64,000 nucleotides of DNA, from contig NZ_FOGP01000002.1 in the NCBI RefSeq assembly GCF_900111255.1, positions 62,001-126,000 on the forward strand. The letters run 5' to 3'. The position numbers and the translations under genes are program-made. Below, in pieces: positions 26,852-36,208 of the stretch. A model generated the notes under the pieces. It was not told the origin of the DNA, did no database searches, and was given only the letters and a program-made list of their open reading frames with translations. The DNA is from Parafannyhessea umbonata (lineage in GTDB: Bacteria > Actinomycetota > Coriobacteriia > Coriobacteriales > Atopobiaceae). Position 1 is the stretch's first letter; each line of letters opens with the position of its first letter.

Positions 26852-26891
26852 GGGACGGCGGCCCGGATTATTCCAGACCGCCGTCCCCTTT
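26852..26891 (+). terminator. Terminator between convergent peptidase and glycosyltransferase genes
   Basis: A perfect ten-base stem GGGACGGCGG/CCGCCGTCCC with a 16-base loop is followed by CTTTGCATTTG. Confidence 0.75.
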
Positions 26892-26940
26892 GCATTTGCT
26901 TGTGATACCCGCTCTCGGCGAGACCGTTGCGTCAGACGCG

Positions 26941-27975
26941 CTAGTTGAACTTGACGAGCTTCTGCGCGGCGCGATAGAAGAACAGGGTGACCTGCGTGCC
27001 GGCAGCACCCGGGAGGTTCGTGGCAAGGCCGACGATGCCCTTGCGCGCACGTCGGTACATTCTGGAGTCGAACTGGCGCAGCTCCTCCCACAGCTCATTG
27101 AGGTTGTCGATGGCGTCGGGCTTGTCGGAGAGCTTCGAGAAGATGGAGCAGACCGCCATCATAAGCGTGAAGTAACCAATCATGTAGCTGCGCAGCCTGG
27201 GGCTCTCGACGTCGTCATAGAGGTGGTAGGCGTGCATCATGATGCGGGTGATGCGAAGCTGCTGGTCAATGCGACCAACCATGACACTCTCGTTGACCGA
27301 CTGGTCCTCGCGACCGATAAAGTAGCGATAGAGGTCAACGTCGAGGTAGTACAGCGTCTTGCAGCGTGGAAGCGGCACGTAGGCGTAGATGTTGTCGACA
27401 TAGAAAGTGTGCGCCGGCATGGGCACGCCGCCGTCGCGCAGGACGTCCGTGCGATAGCAGAGGGCGTGCATCAGGAGATTCTGCGACATGTTGAAGTGAC
27501 CGATCTTGTCCCAGGTCATGATCTTGCCCTTGGGCAGCGCAAAGCCGTAGTCGACGACATTCTGCTTGCCATCCTCGACGTGCTCGTACACGTAATTCGA
27601 GATGACAAGGTCGACGCGGGTATCGAATGAGATGAAGCGACGGAGCGTGGCAAGCAGATCCTTGAGCGCGTCACCGTCGACCCAGTCGTCGGAGTCGACG
27701 ACCTTGAAGTAGGTGCCGTCGGCGTTCTCGAGGCCCTTGAGGACGGCCATGCCGTGGCCGCCGTTCTCCTGGTGAACGGCCTTAACGATATTCGGGTAGC
27801 GCTTCTCCCACTCCTGCGCCTTCTCGTACGTGTTGTCCTTAGTGGAACCGTCGTCCACGACGACGATCTGCACGTCATCGGCGTAGTCGCTTCCCTCGAG
27901 GATGGACGAAATACAATGGTCCATGTACTCGGAGGAGTTGTAGCAGGGTATGCCAAAGGTCAGTGTCTTCTGCAT
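26941..27975 (-). CDS. Family 2 glycosyltransferase
   Basis: GT-A fold inverting transferase. FGIPCYNSSEYM at the start, VVVDDGSTKDNT and the DxD-like VVDSDDWVDG motif are typical. It has 344 residues, and the C-terminal part carries basic amphipathic stretches but no clear membrane helix. It lies 43 bases downstream of glf on the same strand, so a galactofuranosyltransferase role in a surface polysaccharide is plausible, though the sugar is not shown by the sequence. Confidence 0.9.
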   Translation of the reverse strand: MQKTLTFGIPCYNSSEYMDHCISSILEGSDYADDVQIVVVDDGSTKDNTYEKAQEWEKRYPNIVKAVHQENGGHGMAVLKGLENADGTYFKVVDSDDWVDGDALKDLLATLRRFISFDTRVDLVISNYVYEHVEDGKQNVVDYGFALPKGKIMTWDKIGHFNMSQNLLMHALCYRTDVLRDGGVPMPAHTFYVDNIYAYVPLPRCKTLYYLDVDLYRYFIGREDQSVNESVMVGRIDQQLRITRIMMHAYHLYDDVESPRLRSYMIGYFTLMMAVCSIFSKLSDKPDAIDNLNELWEELRQFDSRMYRRARKGIVGLATNLPGAAGTQVTLFFYRAAQKLVKFN

Positions 27976-28018
27976 CTGTCAGCCGTCCTAGCTTAAGAGT
28001 CAGTCTTCGCGAGAAGGA

Positions 28019-29221
28019 CTAGTGGTTGTTGCTGATGATCTCGTCGGAAAGCTCGAGAGCGGACAGCGTGACACCGTCCATGTCGTAGTAGCGGTACTCC
28101 GCAAGGCGGCCAACCACGTGGAAGTTGAGGATACCCTCGACACGCGCACGATACTTCTTGTAGAGCTCGATGTTCTCGGGCTCGTTGATGACGTAGTACG
28201 GTGTGGCCCCGCTGGTGGGATCGTAGGGCTTGGAGTACTCCTTGAGAATGGTGGTCTTGCCGGGAACGACCTGCCCGGTCATGTTCTTGAACTCCGTGAT
28301 GCGCGTAAAGTCCTCGGATACCGTGTAGTTAACGGTGCCGACGGGCTGGAACTGGTCCTGGTCGAGGGTCTCGAAGACCATGTCGACCGTGCGATACGGA
28401 AGACCGCCGAGGTCGAGGTTGAAGAGCTGGTCAAGGGCGCCGGTGTAGATGACTTCGCCGCCGAAGGGCTTGCCGCAAACCTTGACGCTGGTCTCGCCCA
28501 TATCGAGGAGGTCACGCGCATCGACGCCGGTGAAGACCGAAATGAGGTCATGGTCGAGCATGTGCTCGAAAAGGTCGGTAAAGGAGACCTTCGGCATGCC
28601 CTGGTGTGGGGCCTGCGGGAAGTAGCGGTCGTCGTCGCCGACGAAGACGGGAACGCGGCCCATGACCGCCGGGTCGATCTGGTCCGGGGTCTTGTCCCAC
28701 TGCTTCATCGTGTAGTGCAGGAAGACGTTCTCGTAGACGTAGTCGGCGACCTCCGAGAGCTCGGGGTCGTTCTTCTCCCTCAGCTCCATGATGGGGACTT
28801 TCTTGTCCTGGCCAAAGGAGGCGACGAGCTTCTGGTAGAGGCGCTCACCCTTCTCCTCGCCAAAGGCGAGCTTGAGGGACTTGTGGTTGAAGGGAACGGG
28901 CATCAGCGTGCCGTGGATGTTTGCGAGCACCTTGTGCGAGTAGTCGGTCCACTCGGTGAAGCGCGAGAGGAACTCGTGGACGCGCTCGTTGGTGGTGTGG
29001 TAGATGTGCGGCCCATACTTGTGGATCAGGACGCCCGCCTCATCCTCGCAGTCATACGCGTTGCCCGCGATGTGATCGCGCTTCTCGACGACTGCGACCT
29101 TATAGCCACAGGCCTCTGCAAGGCGACGAGCGCAGACCGCACCCGCATAGCCTGCTCCGACGACAAGCGCATCGTAGGACTGGGGGTTAAAACCCTCGGG
29201 CAGACCGCTCTGGATACTCAT
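28019..29221 (-). CDS. glf: UDP-galactopyranose mutase
   Basis: Flavoenzyme converting UDP-galactopyranose to UDP-galactofuranose. The FAD-binding VVGAGYAGAVCARRLAE motif, EKRDHIAGNAYD, and KYGPHIYHT motif are present over 400 residues. It produces the donor for galactofuranose-containing cell-surface glycans. The start at 29221 follows GGGATTGCT weakly. Paired with the downstream glycosyltransferase. Confidence 0.96.
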   Translation of the reverse strand: MSIQSGLPEGFNPQSYDALVVGAGYAGAVCARRLAEACGYKVAVVEKRDHIAGNAYDCEDEAGVLIHKYGPHIYHTTNERVHEFLSRFTEWTDYSHKVLANIHGTLMPVPFNHKSLKLAFGEEKGERLYQKLVASFGQDKKVPIMELREKNDPELSEVADYVYENVFLHYTMKQWDKTPDQIDPAVMGRVPVFVGDDDRYFPQAPHQGMPKVSFTDLFEHMLDHDLISVFTGVDARDLLDMGETSVKVCGKPFGGEVIYTGALDQLFNLDLGGLPYRTVDMVFETLDQDQFQPVGTVNYTVSEDFTRITEFKNMTGQVVPGKTTILKEYSKPYDPTSGATPYYVINEPENIELYKKYRARVEGILNFHVVGRLAEYRYYDMDGVTLSALELSDEIISNNH

Positions 29222-29438
29222 GTAGCAATCCCTTCAGGACATAGTCGTGCACGTCACAAAGCTAGAACACAAAAGAATCGAGGTGCGGAAGAAGGCCTCC
29301 GTCGCTCGATTTCGACAAACGATTCTATCACGCAGTCCTATAATGGTGCGCATTGGCATCAAATACCCAGCTGCCATGCACATTTTTTGGTCACGGCGCC
29401 AGGTATCGTAGGAATAGTACGAGTTTGAAGGAGCGTCG

Positions 29439-30419
29439 ATGAGCGATTTTCTGAACAGGATGAAGAGCGCGGCCAAGGCGGACAAGAAGACCATTGTCCT
29501 TCCGGAGGGTGAGGACCCGCGCACTATTGAGGCCGCAAAGAAAGTCATGGAGGAGGGCATCGCCAACCTAATCATCCTGGGTGACCCTGCACAGATCGAC
29601 GTGGAGGACGTTCAGGTCATCGACCCGAAGGCCTCCGACAAGCACGAGGAGTACGCCCAGAAGTTCGCCGAGCTTCGTGCGAAGAAGGGCGTGACGATAG
29701 AGCAGGCGCGCCAGCAGATGGACGACGCGACCTACTTCGGCACCATGATGGTGAAGATGGGCGACGCGGACGGCCTCGTCTCGGGTGCCTGCCACTCCAC
29801 CGCCAACACGCTTCGCCCGGCGCTCCAGATTCTGAAGACGGCCCCCGGCACCAAGCTCGTCTCGGCCTTCTTCATCATGTGCACCGACAAGTCCGAGTTT
29901 GGCGAGGACGGCACCCTGCTGTTCGCCGACTGCGGCCTCAACATTGACCCGACGGCAGACGAACTCTCCGAGATCGCCATCGCGTCCGCGGCCTCGTGGA
30001 AGAGCTTCATGCACGACGAGCCCAAAATCGCGATGCTGTCCTTCTCGACCATGGGGTCCGCAAAGGGCGAGGTTCCCGAGAAGGTCCAGCAGGCGAAGGA
30101 GCTCCTGAGCGAGAAGGCTCCCGAGCTCGCTGCCGACGGCGACCTCCAGCTGGACGCCGCGCTCGTGCCGACCGTGGCAAAGCTGAAGGCCCCCGAGTCC
30201 AAGGTTGCGGGCAGCGCAAACATCCTGCTGTTCCCCGACCTCGAGGCGGGCAATATCGGCTATAAGCTTGTCCAGCGCTTTGCGGGCGCCGATGCCTATG
30301 GCCCCCTTCTGCAGGGCATCGCCAAGCCGGTCAATGATCTTTCGCGCGGCTGCTCCGCCGACGACATCGTGGGCGTCGTTGCCATCACCTCAGTCCAGGC
30401 GCAACAGATGGCCAAGTAA
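29439..30419 (+). CDS. pta: Phosphate acetyltransferase
   Basis: Interconverts acetyl-CoA and acetyl phosphate. It is the short form (326 residues), without the N-terminal regulatory domain found in long enterobacterial Pta. The VLPEGEDPRTIEAA start, the SGACHSTANTLRPALQI motif and C-terminal KPVNDLSRGC segment are diagnostic. GAAGGAG precedes the ATG. Its partner ackA is about 7 kb away on the other strand rather than adjacent. A stable hairpin follows the gene. Confidence 0.96.
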   Translation: MSDFLNRMKSAAKADKKTIVLPEGEDPRTIEAAKKVMEEGIANLIILGDPAQIDVEDVQVIDPKASDKHEEYAQKFAELRAKKGVTIEQARQQMDDATYFGTMMVKMGDADGLVSGACHSTANTLRPALQILKTAPGTKLVSAFFIMCTDKSEFGEDGTLLFADCGLNIDPTADELSEIAIASAASWKSFMHDEPKIAMLSFSTMGSAKGEVPEKVQQAKELLSEKAPELAADGDLQLDAALVPTVAKLKAPESKVAGSANILLFPDLEAGNIGYKLVQRFAGADAYGPLLQGIAKPVNDLSRGCSADDIVGVVAITSVQAQQMAK

Positions 30420-30447
30420 GCTCGAGGCAGCACAGAATTTATCGCAC

Positions 30448-30484
30448 GAGGGGGCGTCGCCCGTGGCGACGCCCCCTCCTCTTA
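30448..30484 (+). terminator. Hairpin terminator after pta
   Basis: A perfect 14-base stem starting GAGGGGGCGTCGCC, with loop CGT, is followed by CTCTT. The tail is weak. Confidence 0.7.
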
Positions 30485-30563
30485 TACAGATGCCATTTGG
30501 GCAGAACGGACCACCTCAAAACCCGTCGCACGGGCGAAGGCGAGAACGGGACCGCAAAGGCCA

Positions 30564-32324
30564 CTAGACCAGACAGGGGTCCTTCTCGCCGGGCATACTC
30601 CACGCATGGTGGTCGGTGTGGAGCAACCTCTCGGAAAGCGGCGAGAGCGGGGACCCGAGGAACTCCTCGTAGCAGCGGACGATGCTCGGGTTCTCGTAGG
30701 AGTTCCTGAGCTTGGCCGCTCCGTCGAGACGATAGAGGACGCCCCCCTTCTCGCCCGCAGATTCCCTCCCTTCGCGGATGGGTTGGCCACCTCCACCGAC
30801 GCAGCCGCCGGGGCATGCCATGACCTCGACGAAGTCGAACGTCGCGCGACCCGCGAGAACGTCCTCGCAGAGCTGCCTGGCGTTGGCAAGGCCGGACACG
30901 ACGGCCACGCGGACAGGCGTTCCGTTCAGGTCGAACGTCGCCTCCTTGCGCCCGGCGAGCCCCCTCACGCCAGAGAACGCGTCGCCGGCAGGTGCGCTTC
31001 CGGAGACGAGGTAGTGCGCCGTCCTCAGTGCGGCCTCCATGACGCCGCCGGTGGCACCGAAGATGATGCCGGCGCCCGTGCCCTCGCCGAGGGGCTCGTC
31101 GAAGTCAGAGGGCTCGAGCCTCTGAACGTTGACGTGCTCCTCCCTCACCATGCGCGTAACCTCGCGAACCGTGAGGACCGCGTCGACGTCGGGATCGCCG
31201 CAGGCATCTCGCATACTGTCGAGCGCAGCCTCGGACTTCTTCGCGATGCAGGGCATGATCGAGACCGAAAAGACCTTGTGCGGGTCAACACCGAGCATCT
31301 GGGCGTAGTAGCTCTTGACCAGGGCACCGAACATCTGCTGCGGAGACTTCGAGGTCGAGACGTGATCAACGAGCTGCGGGAAGTGAGCCTTCGCGAAGCG
31401 GACCCAGCCGGGGCAGCACGACGTGAACATAGGAAGCCTTGCGGCGGCGTCCTTCTTGCTCTCCTCCTCCATGTGGCCAAGGAGCTCGGTCCCCTCCTCC
31501 ATGATGGTGAGGTCGGCGGAGAAGTCCGTGTTGACGATGTAGTCGAAGCCCATGGGACGCAGCGCGGAAACCAGCTTTCCCAGCGCGTCGCCATCGGGCT
31601 CGATGCCAAACTGGTCGCCCCAGGCCGTTCGGACCGAGGGCGCGATCTGGACGATCGTGACGACGTCGGGATCGGCAAGCGCCTCGAACACGCGCTCGGT
31701 GTCGTCGCGCTCGCGAAGCGCTCCGGTGGGACAGTGCGTGACGCACTGGCCGCAGTACGTGCAGTCCACCTCATCGAGCTTCCGTCCGCCCGCAACGCCC
31801 ACGTTGAGGTGCGTTGAGCGGTTGTTGGTATCCCAGATGCTAGAGGCCTGGACCTTGTCGCAGACCTGTATGCAGCGAAGGCAGTTGATGCACTTGCGAT
31901 TGTCTCGGATGAGCGGGAGCGACTTGTCCCAGGCAAGGTAGTTGAGGTGCTGGTCGTAATCCTGATAATAGATGCCAAGGTCGTTCGCGACGGTCTGTAG
32001 GCTGCAGTTGCCCGACCTGACGCAGCTGGTGCAGCTGGCCTCGTGACGAGACAGCAGGAGCTCGACGTTGGCCTTGCGCGCACGGCGGACCTTGGGACTG
32101 TTGGTGCGCACGACCATTCCGTCGAGAACGCAATTGTTGCAGGCTGCCACGAGCTGGTCGATGCCCTCGACCTCGACCAGGCAGACGCGACATGAGCCAA
32201 TCTCGTTGAGGTCCTTGAGGTAGCAGAGAGTCGGGATGTTCACGCCCGCCAGCTTGGCGGCCTCGAGGATGGTCGTGTCCTTCTCGACCTCCACGGTAGC
32301 GCCGTCGATAGTAACCCTTACCAT
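30564..32324 (-). CDS. hydA: [FeFe] hydrogenase catalytic subunit
   Basis: Reversible proton reduction. The N-terminal plant-type [2Fe-2S] domain (about 1-75, CYLKDLNEIGSCRVC and CNNC) is followed by a NuoG-like Cys/His cluster (HEASCTSCVRSGNC), two [4Fe-4S] ferredoxin motifs (CINCLRCIQVC, CTYCGQCVTHCP) and the H-cluster domain with TSCCPGW, MPCIAKK and ACPGGCVGGGG. It has 586 residues. ATG at 32324 overlaps the upstream gene by seven bases. Maturation genes (hydE, hydF, hydG) are not in the window. Direction and electron partner depend on the neighbouring NuoF/GltD-like subunit. Confidence 0.95.
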   Translation of the reverse strand: MVRVTIDGATVEVEKDTTILEAAKLAGVNIPTLCYLKDLNEIGSCRVCLVEVEGIDQLVAACNNCVLDGMVVRTNSPKVRRARKANVELLLSRHEASCTSCVRSGNCSLQTVANDLGIYYQDYDQHLNYLAWDKSLPLIRDNRKCINCLRCIQVCDKVQASSIWDTNNRSTHLNVGVAGGRKLDEVDCTYCGQCVTHCPTGALRERDDTERVFEALADPDVVTIVQIAPSVRTAWGDQFGIEPDGDALGKLVSALRPMGFDYIVNTDFSADLTIMEEGTELLGHMEEESKKDAAARLPMFTSCCPGWVRFAKAHFPQLVDHVSTSKSPQQMFGALVKSYYAQMLGVDPHKVFSVSIMPCIAKKSEAALDSMRDACGDPDVDAVLTVREVTRMVREEHVNVQRLEPSDFDEPLGEGTGAGIIFGATGGVMEAALRTAHYLVSGSAPAGDAFSGVRGLAGRKEATFDLNGTPVRVAVVSGLANARQLCEDVLAGRATFDFVEVMACPGGCVGGGGQPIREGRESAGEKGGVLYRLDGAAKLRNSYENPSIVRCYEEFLGSPLSPLSERLLHTDHHAWSMPGEKDPCLV

Positions 32325-34141
32325 TGCATGATCCTTCCCCCACGGAACGCTCCGTGTCCAAAGTGGTCGCACCTCAGGCAGCGTGACGCCTCCTGCAGGG
32401 CCTCCTCACGTGACAGCCCATTCTCGACCAGATTCCAGTCGCCCGTGCGCCCGGAGGCCTCGCGTGAGGTCATCTCGCAACGTGCGCAGGAGATCTTCCC
32501 CTTGAACTTGACGGGCGGCATTTCGACGTTGTGCTTGTCAATCTTGTGGTCGAAGCCGAGGTAGTGGTCAATATTTGCGGCCGCGACCTTGCCCGCGTTG
32601 ACAGCACGTATGACCGTCGCAGGACCGCTCTGGCAGTCGCCGCCCGCATAGACGCCCTCGAAGCCCTCGACGGAACCGTCAGCACGCGCAACGATGCGCC
32701 CGCGCGAGCAGGGAACGCCCTGCCCCTCGAAGGCGGAGGAGTCGATGGCCTGGCCGATGGCGACGACAACGCGGTCGCAGGGAATGACGCGCTCGGGCAC
32801 GTCAGCGGGGCGAGGAAAAGGACGCCCTCCCCTGAACTCGCCGATGATCTGGGGCTGCACGGCAAGGCCGCTCACGATGCCGCCCTTGGCGACGATGCGC
32901 AGCGGCGCGTTGAGCGAGAGAATCTCGCAGCCCTCCGCTTCGGCGCCGGCGATCTCCTCGTCCTGGGCCGTCATGTCGATAACGCGGCGACGGTAGACGA
33001 TGGTGACCTTCTCGGCACCGCAGCGGACGGCGGAGCGGGCCACGTCCATGGCGACGTTTCCACCGCCGACGACGCACACGCGCTCCCCCGAAAAGTCCGG
33101 CGCCTCGTTGTCGCCAATGCTCCTGAGCATGTCGACCGCAGAGAGCACGCCGGCGGCGTCCTCGCCCTCAAGGCCGAGCTTCCTGTCCAGGTGCGCACCG
33201 ATGGCAAGGTAGACGCTGTCGTACTTCTCCCTCAACTCCGCGAGGTCCTCGACCTTGGTGTCGCAGCGGACCTCAACCCCAAGGTTGACGATCCAGTCAA
33301 TCTCGGCCTGAAGGCGCTCTCGGGGTAGGCGGTAACTGGGGATGCCGTAGCGAAGCATGCCACCCAGGCGCTTCCGTGCCTCGAAGATGGTCACCTTGTG
33401 GCCCATGACCGTAAGGTAGTAGGCGGCGGAGAGGCCCGCAGGTCCTCCACCGACGACGGCAACCCTCTTGCCGGTCGGTTCCGCCATGTGCGGTTGGTAG
33501 TCGGACTCCATGTTGTCCACTGCATAGCGCTTGAGGCCGCGAATGTTCATGGGGTCGTCCACCATGCCCCTGCGACAGTGCATCTCGCACGGATGCTCGC
33601 ACACGTAGCCGCAGACGAGGGGCAGTGGGTTGTCCTTGCGAATCAGACGCACGGCCTCGACGTTCTGCCCCGCCTCGACAAGCGAGATGTAGCCCGGAAT
33701 GTCGACGTGGGCCGGGCAGCCCGATACGCAGGGGATCGAGTCGCTCTGGTCAAAGCCGCAGGCATGATGCTTCATGTGGTGCTCGAAGTCATCACGGAAA
33801 CCGCGCACGGCCTTGAGGGCCATCTCGCCTGCCTCATATCCGATGGAGCAGTCGCTCGAAAGATAAATCGTCTCGGCGGTACGCTCGATGAGGTCGAGCG
33901 TATATGGATCTGCGGTGCCGTCCAGAACCTTCTCCATGAGCTCGTACAGGGCAGGTAGACCCACCCTACAGGGCGTGCACTTGCCACAGCTTTGAGTCAT
34001 GCACATGCGAACGAACGAAGCCGAGAACTCGACCGGGCACGGTTCGAGCGAGCTTACGGACAGGCGCTTGCCCACGGCGTCATGCAGGTCGTCCATGATC
34101 TGCTGGGCCTTGCTTCTCTCCATTACATGCAGTCTGGCCAT
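32318..34141 (-). CDS. NuoF C-terminal-like / GltD-like flavin oxidoreductase, hydrogenase partner
   Basis: A composite 607-residue protein. Residues about 1-130 match the iron-sulfur end of NuoF (SCGKCTPCR with C52, C55, C58, then DCSIG with C98), without the FMN/NADH domain. From about residue 135 it is the small subunit of glutamate synthase: GltD-type cysteines (CVSGCPAH, CGYVCEHPCEMHC), FAD motif GGGPAGLSAAYY, and NAD(P) motif GGGNVAMDVARSA. A C-terminal CARC and CLRCD add further possible ligands. No GltB is nearby. Overlap with hydA implies a complex in which this subunit links NAD(P)H to the hydrogenase. ATG at 34141 follows AAGGGG. Confidence 0.9.
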   Translation of the reverse strand: MARLHVMERSKAQQIMDDLHDAVGKRLSVSSLEPCPVEFSASFVRMCMTQSCGKCTPCRVGLPALYELMEKVLDGTADPYTLDLIERTAETIYLSSDCSIGYEAGEMALKAVRGFRDDFEHHMKHHACGFDQSDSIPCVSGCPAHVDIPGYISLVEAGQNVEAVRLIRKDNPLPLVCGYVCEHPCEMHCRRGMVDDPMNIRGLKRYAVDNMESDYQPHMAEPTGKRVAVVGGGPAGLSAAYYLTVMGHKVTIFEARKRLGGMLRYGIPSYRLPRERLQAEIDWIVNLGVEVRCDTKVEDLAELREKYDSVYLAIGAHLDRKLGLEGEDAAGVLSAVDMLRSIGDNEAPDFSGERVCVVGGGNVAMDVARSAVRCGAEKVTIVYRRRVIDMTAQDEEIAGAEAEGCEILSLNAPLRIVAKGGIVSGLAVQPQIIGEFRGGRPFPRPADVPERVIPCDRVVVAIGQAIDSSAFEGQGVPCSRGRIVARADGSVEGFEGVYAGGDCQSGPATVIRAVNAGKVAAANIDHYLGFDHKIDKHNVEMPPVKFKGKISCARCEMTSREASGRTGDWNLVENGLSREEALQEASRCLRCDHFGHGAFRGGRIMQW

Positions 34142-34209
34142 CGGTCCCCTTCCCTAGCAGCAAAACGCATTCTTCATACCATAGCCAAGCGCGTGCCCCG
34201 CATAAACAC

Positions 34210-34247
34210 ATGTCCGCGGATGGTTACAAACATCGGACATGCGGACA
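34210..34247. promoter_or_regulatory. Inverted repeat upstream of the hydrogenase operon
   Basis: ATGTCCG (34210-34216) and GATG (34219-34222) are complementary to CATCGGACAT (34231-34240), and TGTCCGC at 34211 also complements GCGGACA at 34241. Overlapping dyads about 70-105 bases before the NuoF/GltD-like start look like an operator, but no known regulator consensus was recognised. Confidence 0.4.
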
Positions 34248-34301
34248 AATGCCGTGCTATTTTGGGTCATTTTCAGATTTCACCCACATTTATGACATTG
34301 T

Positions 34302-34334
34302 TTCGGGCGCTCCTCGTGACGAAGAGCGCCCGAA
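34302..34334 (-). terminator. Hairpin downstream of pckA
   Basis: A perfect 11-base stem TTCGGGCGCTC/GAGCGCCCGAA with an 11-base loop. It lacks a T-run on either strand, so termination efficiency is uncertain. Confidence 0.55.
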
Positions 34335-34399
34335 CTTATCCAATTACGGAAGAATTGTATTCATACCACAGGCACAACCGGGCCAATTCCAGCAAGCCG

Positions 34400-35992
34400 C
34401 TAGGAGACTTTGGGGCCAGCGGCGCGGACCTCAGGATCCATGTCGGGGTACTTCTTGCTGGCGTTTTCGACGAACATCTTTGCGAGCCTCAAGGCAGACT
34501 CGTCGAAGGCCTCGACGTCCGACCAGGTGTCACGCGGGTTAAGCACGCGGTCGTCCACGCCGTCGATGTGCTGTGGGACGTCAAGGTTGAAGAGGTCGTC
34601 GTGGACGAACTCGCTTTCCTCAACAGACCCGTCGAGAACCGAGGTGATCATCAGGCGCGTGCTGGCAAGGTCCATGCGCGAGCCCGTGCCATACGGCCCT
34701 CCCGTCCAGCCCGTGTTGATCAGGTAGACCCTCGTGCCGCTGCACTCGATCTTCTCGCCAAACATCTTTGCGTAGAGAAGGGGCGAAAGGGGCATGAAGG
34801 GCTCCCCGAACAGCGTCGAGAACGTGGGCTGGGGCTCGGTCACGCCGCGCTCGGTGCCCGCGACCTTGCTGGTGAATCCGGACAGGAAGTGGTACATCGC
34901 GGCATTCTTGTCCAGGCGGGATATGGGAGGAAGGACACCAAAGGCGTCCGCGGTCAGGAAGATGACGACATTGGGATAGCGACCTTGCCCCATGACCTGG
35001 GCGTTGTCAATGAAGTCGATGGGATACGCGACGCGAGTGTTTTCGGTAAGGGAGCCGTCAAAGTAGTCAGGCTTCCTAGTGACGGGATCGACGACCACGT
35101 TCTCGCACACGCTGCCGAACTTGATTGCGCGGTAGATCTCGGGCTCGGTGGTCTGCGAGATGCAGATGGCCTTGGCATAGCATCCGCCCTCGAAGTTGAA
35201 AACGGAACCCGAGGCCCAGCCGTGCTCGTCGTCGCCAATCAGCATGCGCTGCGGGTCGGCGGAGAGCGTGGTCTTGCCGGTGCCGGAGAGTCCGAAGAAG
35301 ACCGCCGTCTCTCCCGTGACGGGGTCCATGTTCGCCGAGCAGTGCATGGGAAGGACGCCCTCCTCGACGGGCATGAGGTAGTTCATGACCGAGAAGATCG
35401 CCTTCTTTATCTCGCCGGAATACGACGTTCCCGCGATGAGAACGGTTTTCTCCTCGAAGTTGAGAAGGACGACGGCCTCAGAATGGGTGCCGTAAACCGC
35501 CGGATTAAGCTTGAGGCCCGGGGCGACAAGAACGTTGAAGTCCTGGGGCTCAAAGTCGGCAATCTGGCGCTTCGAGGGACGCACGAGGAGCTGGCGCGCA
35601 AAGAGCGCCTGGCTTGCGCGCTCGCACACCACAAGGAACTTGCGGCACCAACGGCGGTCGGCACCGGCGACGGCGTGCACGACATAGAGGTCGCGTGCCG
35701 AGAGGTAGTCGATGATAGCCTTCCTCACGCGCCGATAGCCCTCTACTGGGAAGGGCTTATTGACGCTGCCCCAGGCAATCTTGTCGTGTACGTCAGGTGT
35801 GTCGACGATGAACCTGTCCTCGGGCGAGCGACCGGTGTACGCGCCCGTCTCGACCGCAAGGGCCCCCTTCGAGGTGAGGATTCCCTCCTTGTTGCTGATA
35901 GCCTTTTCGATGAGGATGGCAGGCGACCCGTCAACGAGAAGCGCGCCGCTCACCCCTTGAAAGCCGCAGGCATTGAGCTGATTCTGAATCAT
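34400..35992 (-). CDS. pckA: Phosphoenolpyruvate carboxykinase (ATP)
   Basis: Interconverts oxaloacetate and PEP. The kinase-1a P-loop GLSGTGKTTLSAD, the HCSANMD region and FLTADAFGVLPP motif identify the ATP-dependent family; 530 residues is the standard length. In fermenting anaerobes it often runs toward oxaloacetate, conserving energy, and it also sets the PEP pool used by the aromatic pathway; both are inference. The region upstream (35993-36208) holds CTTTTACAA at 36020 and its complement at 36085, possibly regulatory. Confidence 0.97.
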   Translation of the reverse strand: MIQNQLNACGFQGVSGALLVDGSPAILIEKAISNKEGILTSKGALAVETGAYTGRSPEDRFIVDTPDVHDKIAWGSVNKPFPVEGYRRVRKAIIDYLSARDLYVVHAVAGADRRWCRKFLVVCERASQALFARQLLVRPSKRQIADFEPQDFNVLVAPGLKLNPAVYGTHSEAVVLLNFEEKTVLIAGTSYSGEIKKAIFSVMNYLMPVEEGVLPMHCSANMDPVTGETAVFFGLSGTGKTTLSADPQRMLIGDDEHGWASGSVFNFEGGCYAKAICISQTTEPEIYRAIKFGSVCENVVVDPVTRKPDYFDGSLTENTRVAYPIDFIDNAQVMGQGRYPNVVIFLTADAFGVLPPISRLDKNAAMYHFLSGFTSKVAGTERGVTEPQPTFSTLFGEPFMPLSPLLYAKMFGEKIECSGTRVYLINTGWTGGPYGTGSRMDLASTRLMITSVLDGSVEESEFVHDDLFNLDVPQHIDGVDDRVLNPRDTWSDVEAFDESALRLAKMFVENASKKYPDMDPEVRAAGPKVS

Positions 35993-36208
35993 TGAGACTC
36001 CTAACTGCTTGTCCGCAAACTTTTACAAGCTAAAGCGTAGTATCAGCTCGAACTGGCACGCAGATTGTTAACACGTCGTACGTTTTGTAAAAGGCGAACG
36101 GTATCCGCGAGCGCATTGGGCGGCAACAAGGACGCAACACGCGGGGCAGTGCCAATGAACCTCATTGGGGCATAATGAAACCACGACGACCACCCAAGGA
36201 GGAACAAC

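Noticed and set aside
33992-35995. Long plus-strand open frame of 667 codons opposite pckA
   Set aside because: It lies wholly opposite the conserved pckA gene and the adjacent hydrogenase gap, has no ribosome site or recognisable domain, and reflects high GC codon structure.
36020-36093. Rex-type redox operator before pckA
   Set aside because: CTTTTACAA and TTGTAAAAG are complementary but about 55 bases apart and do not fit a Rex dyad; noted only as possible regulation.
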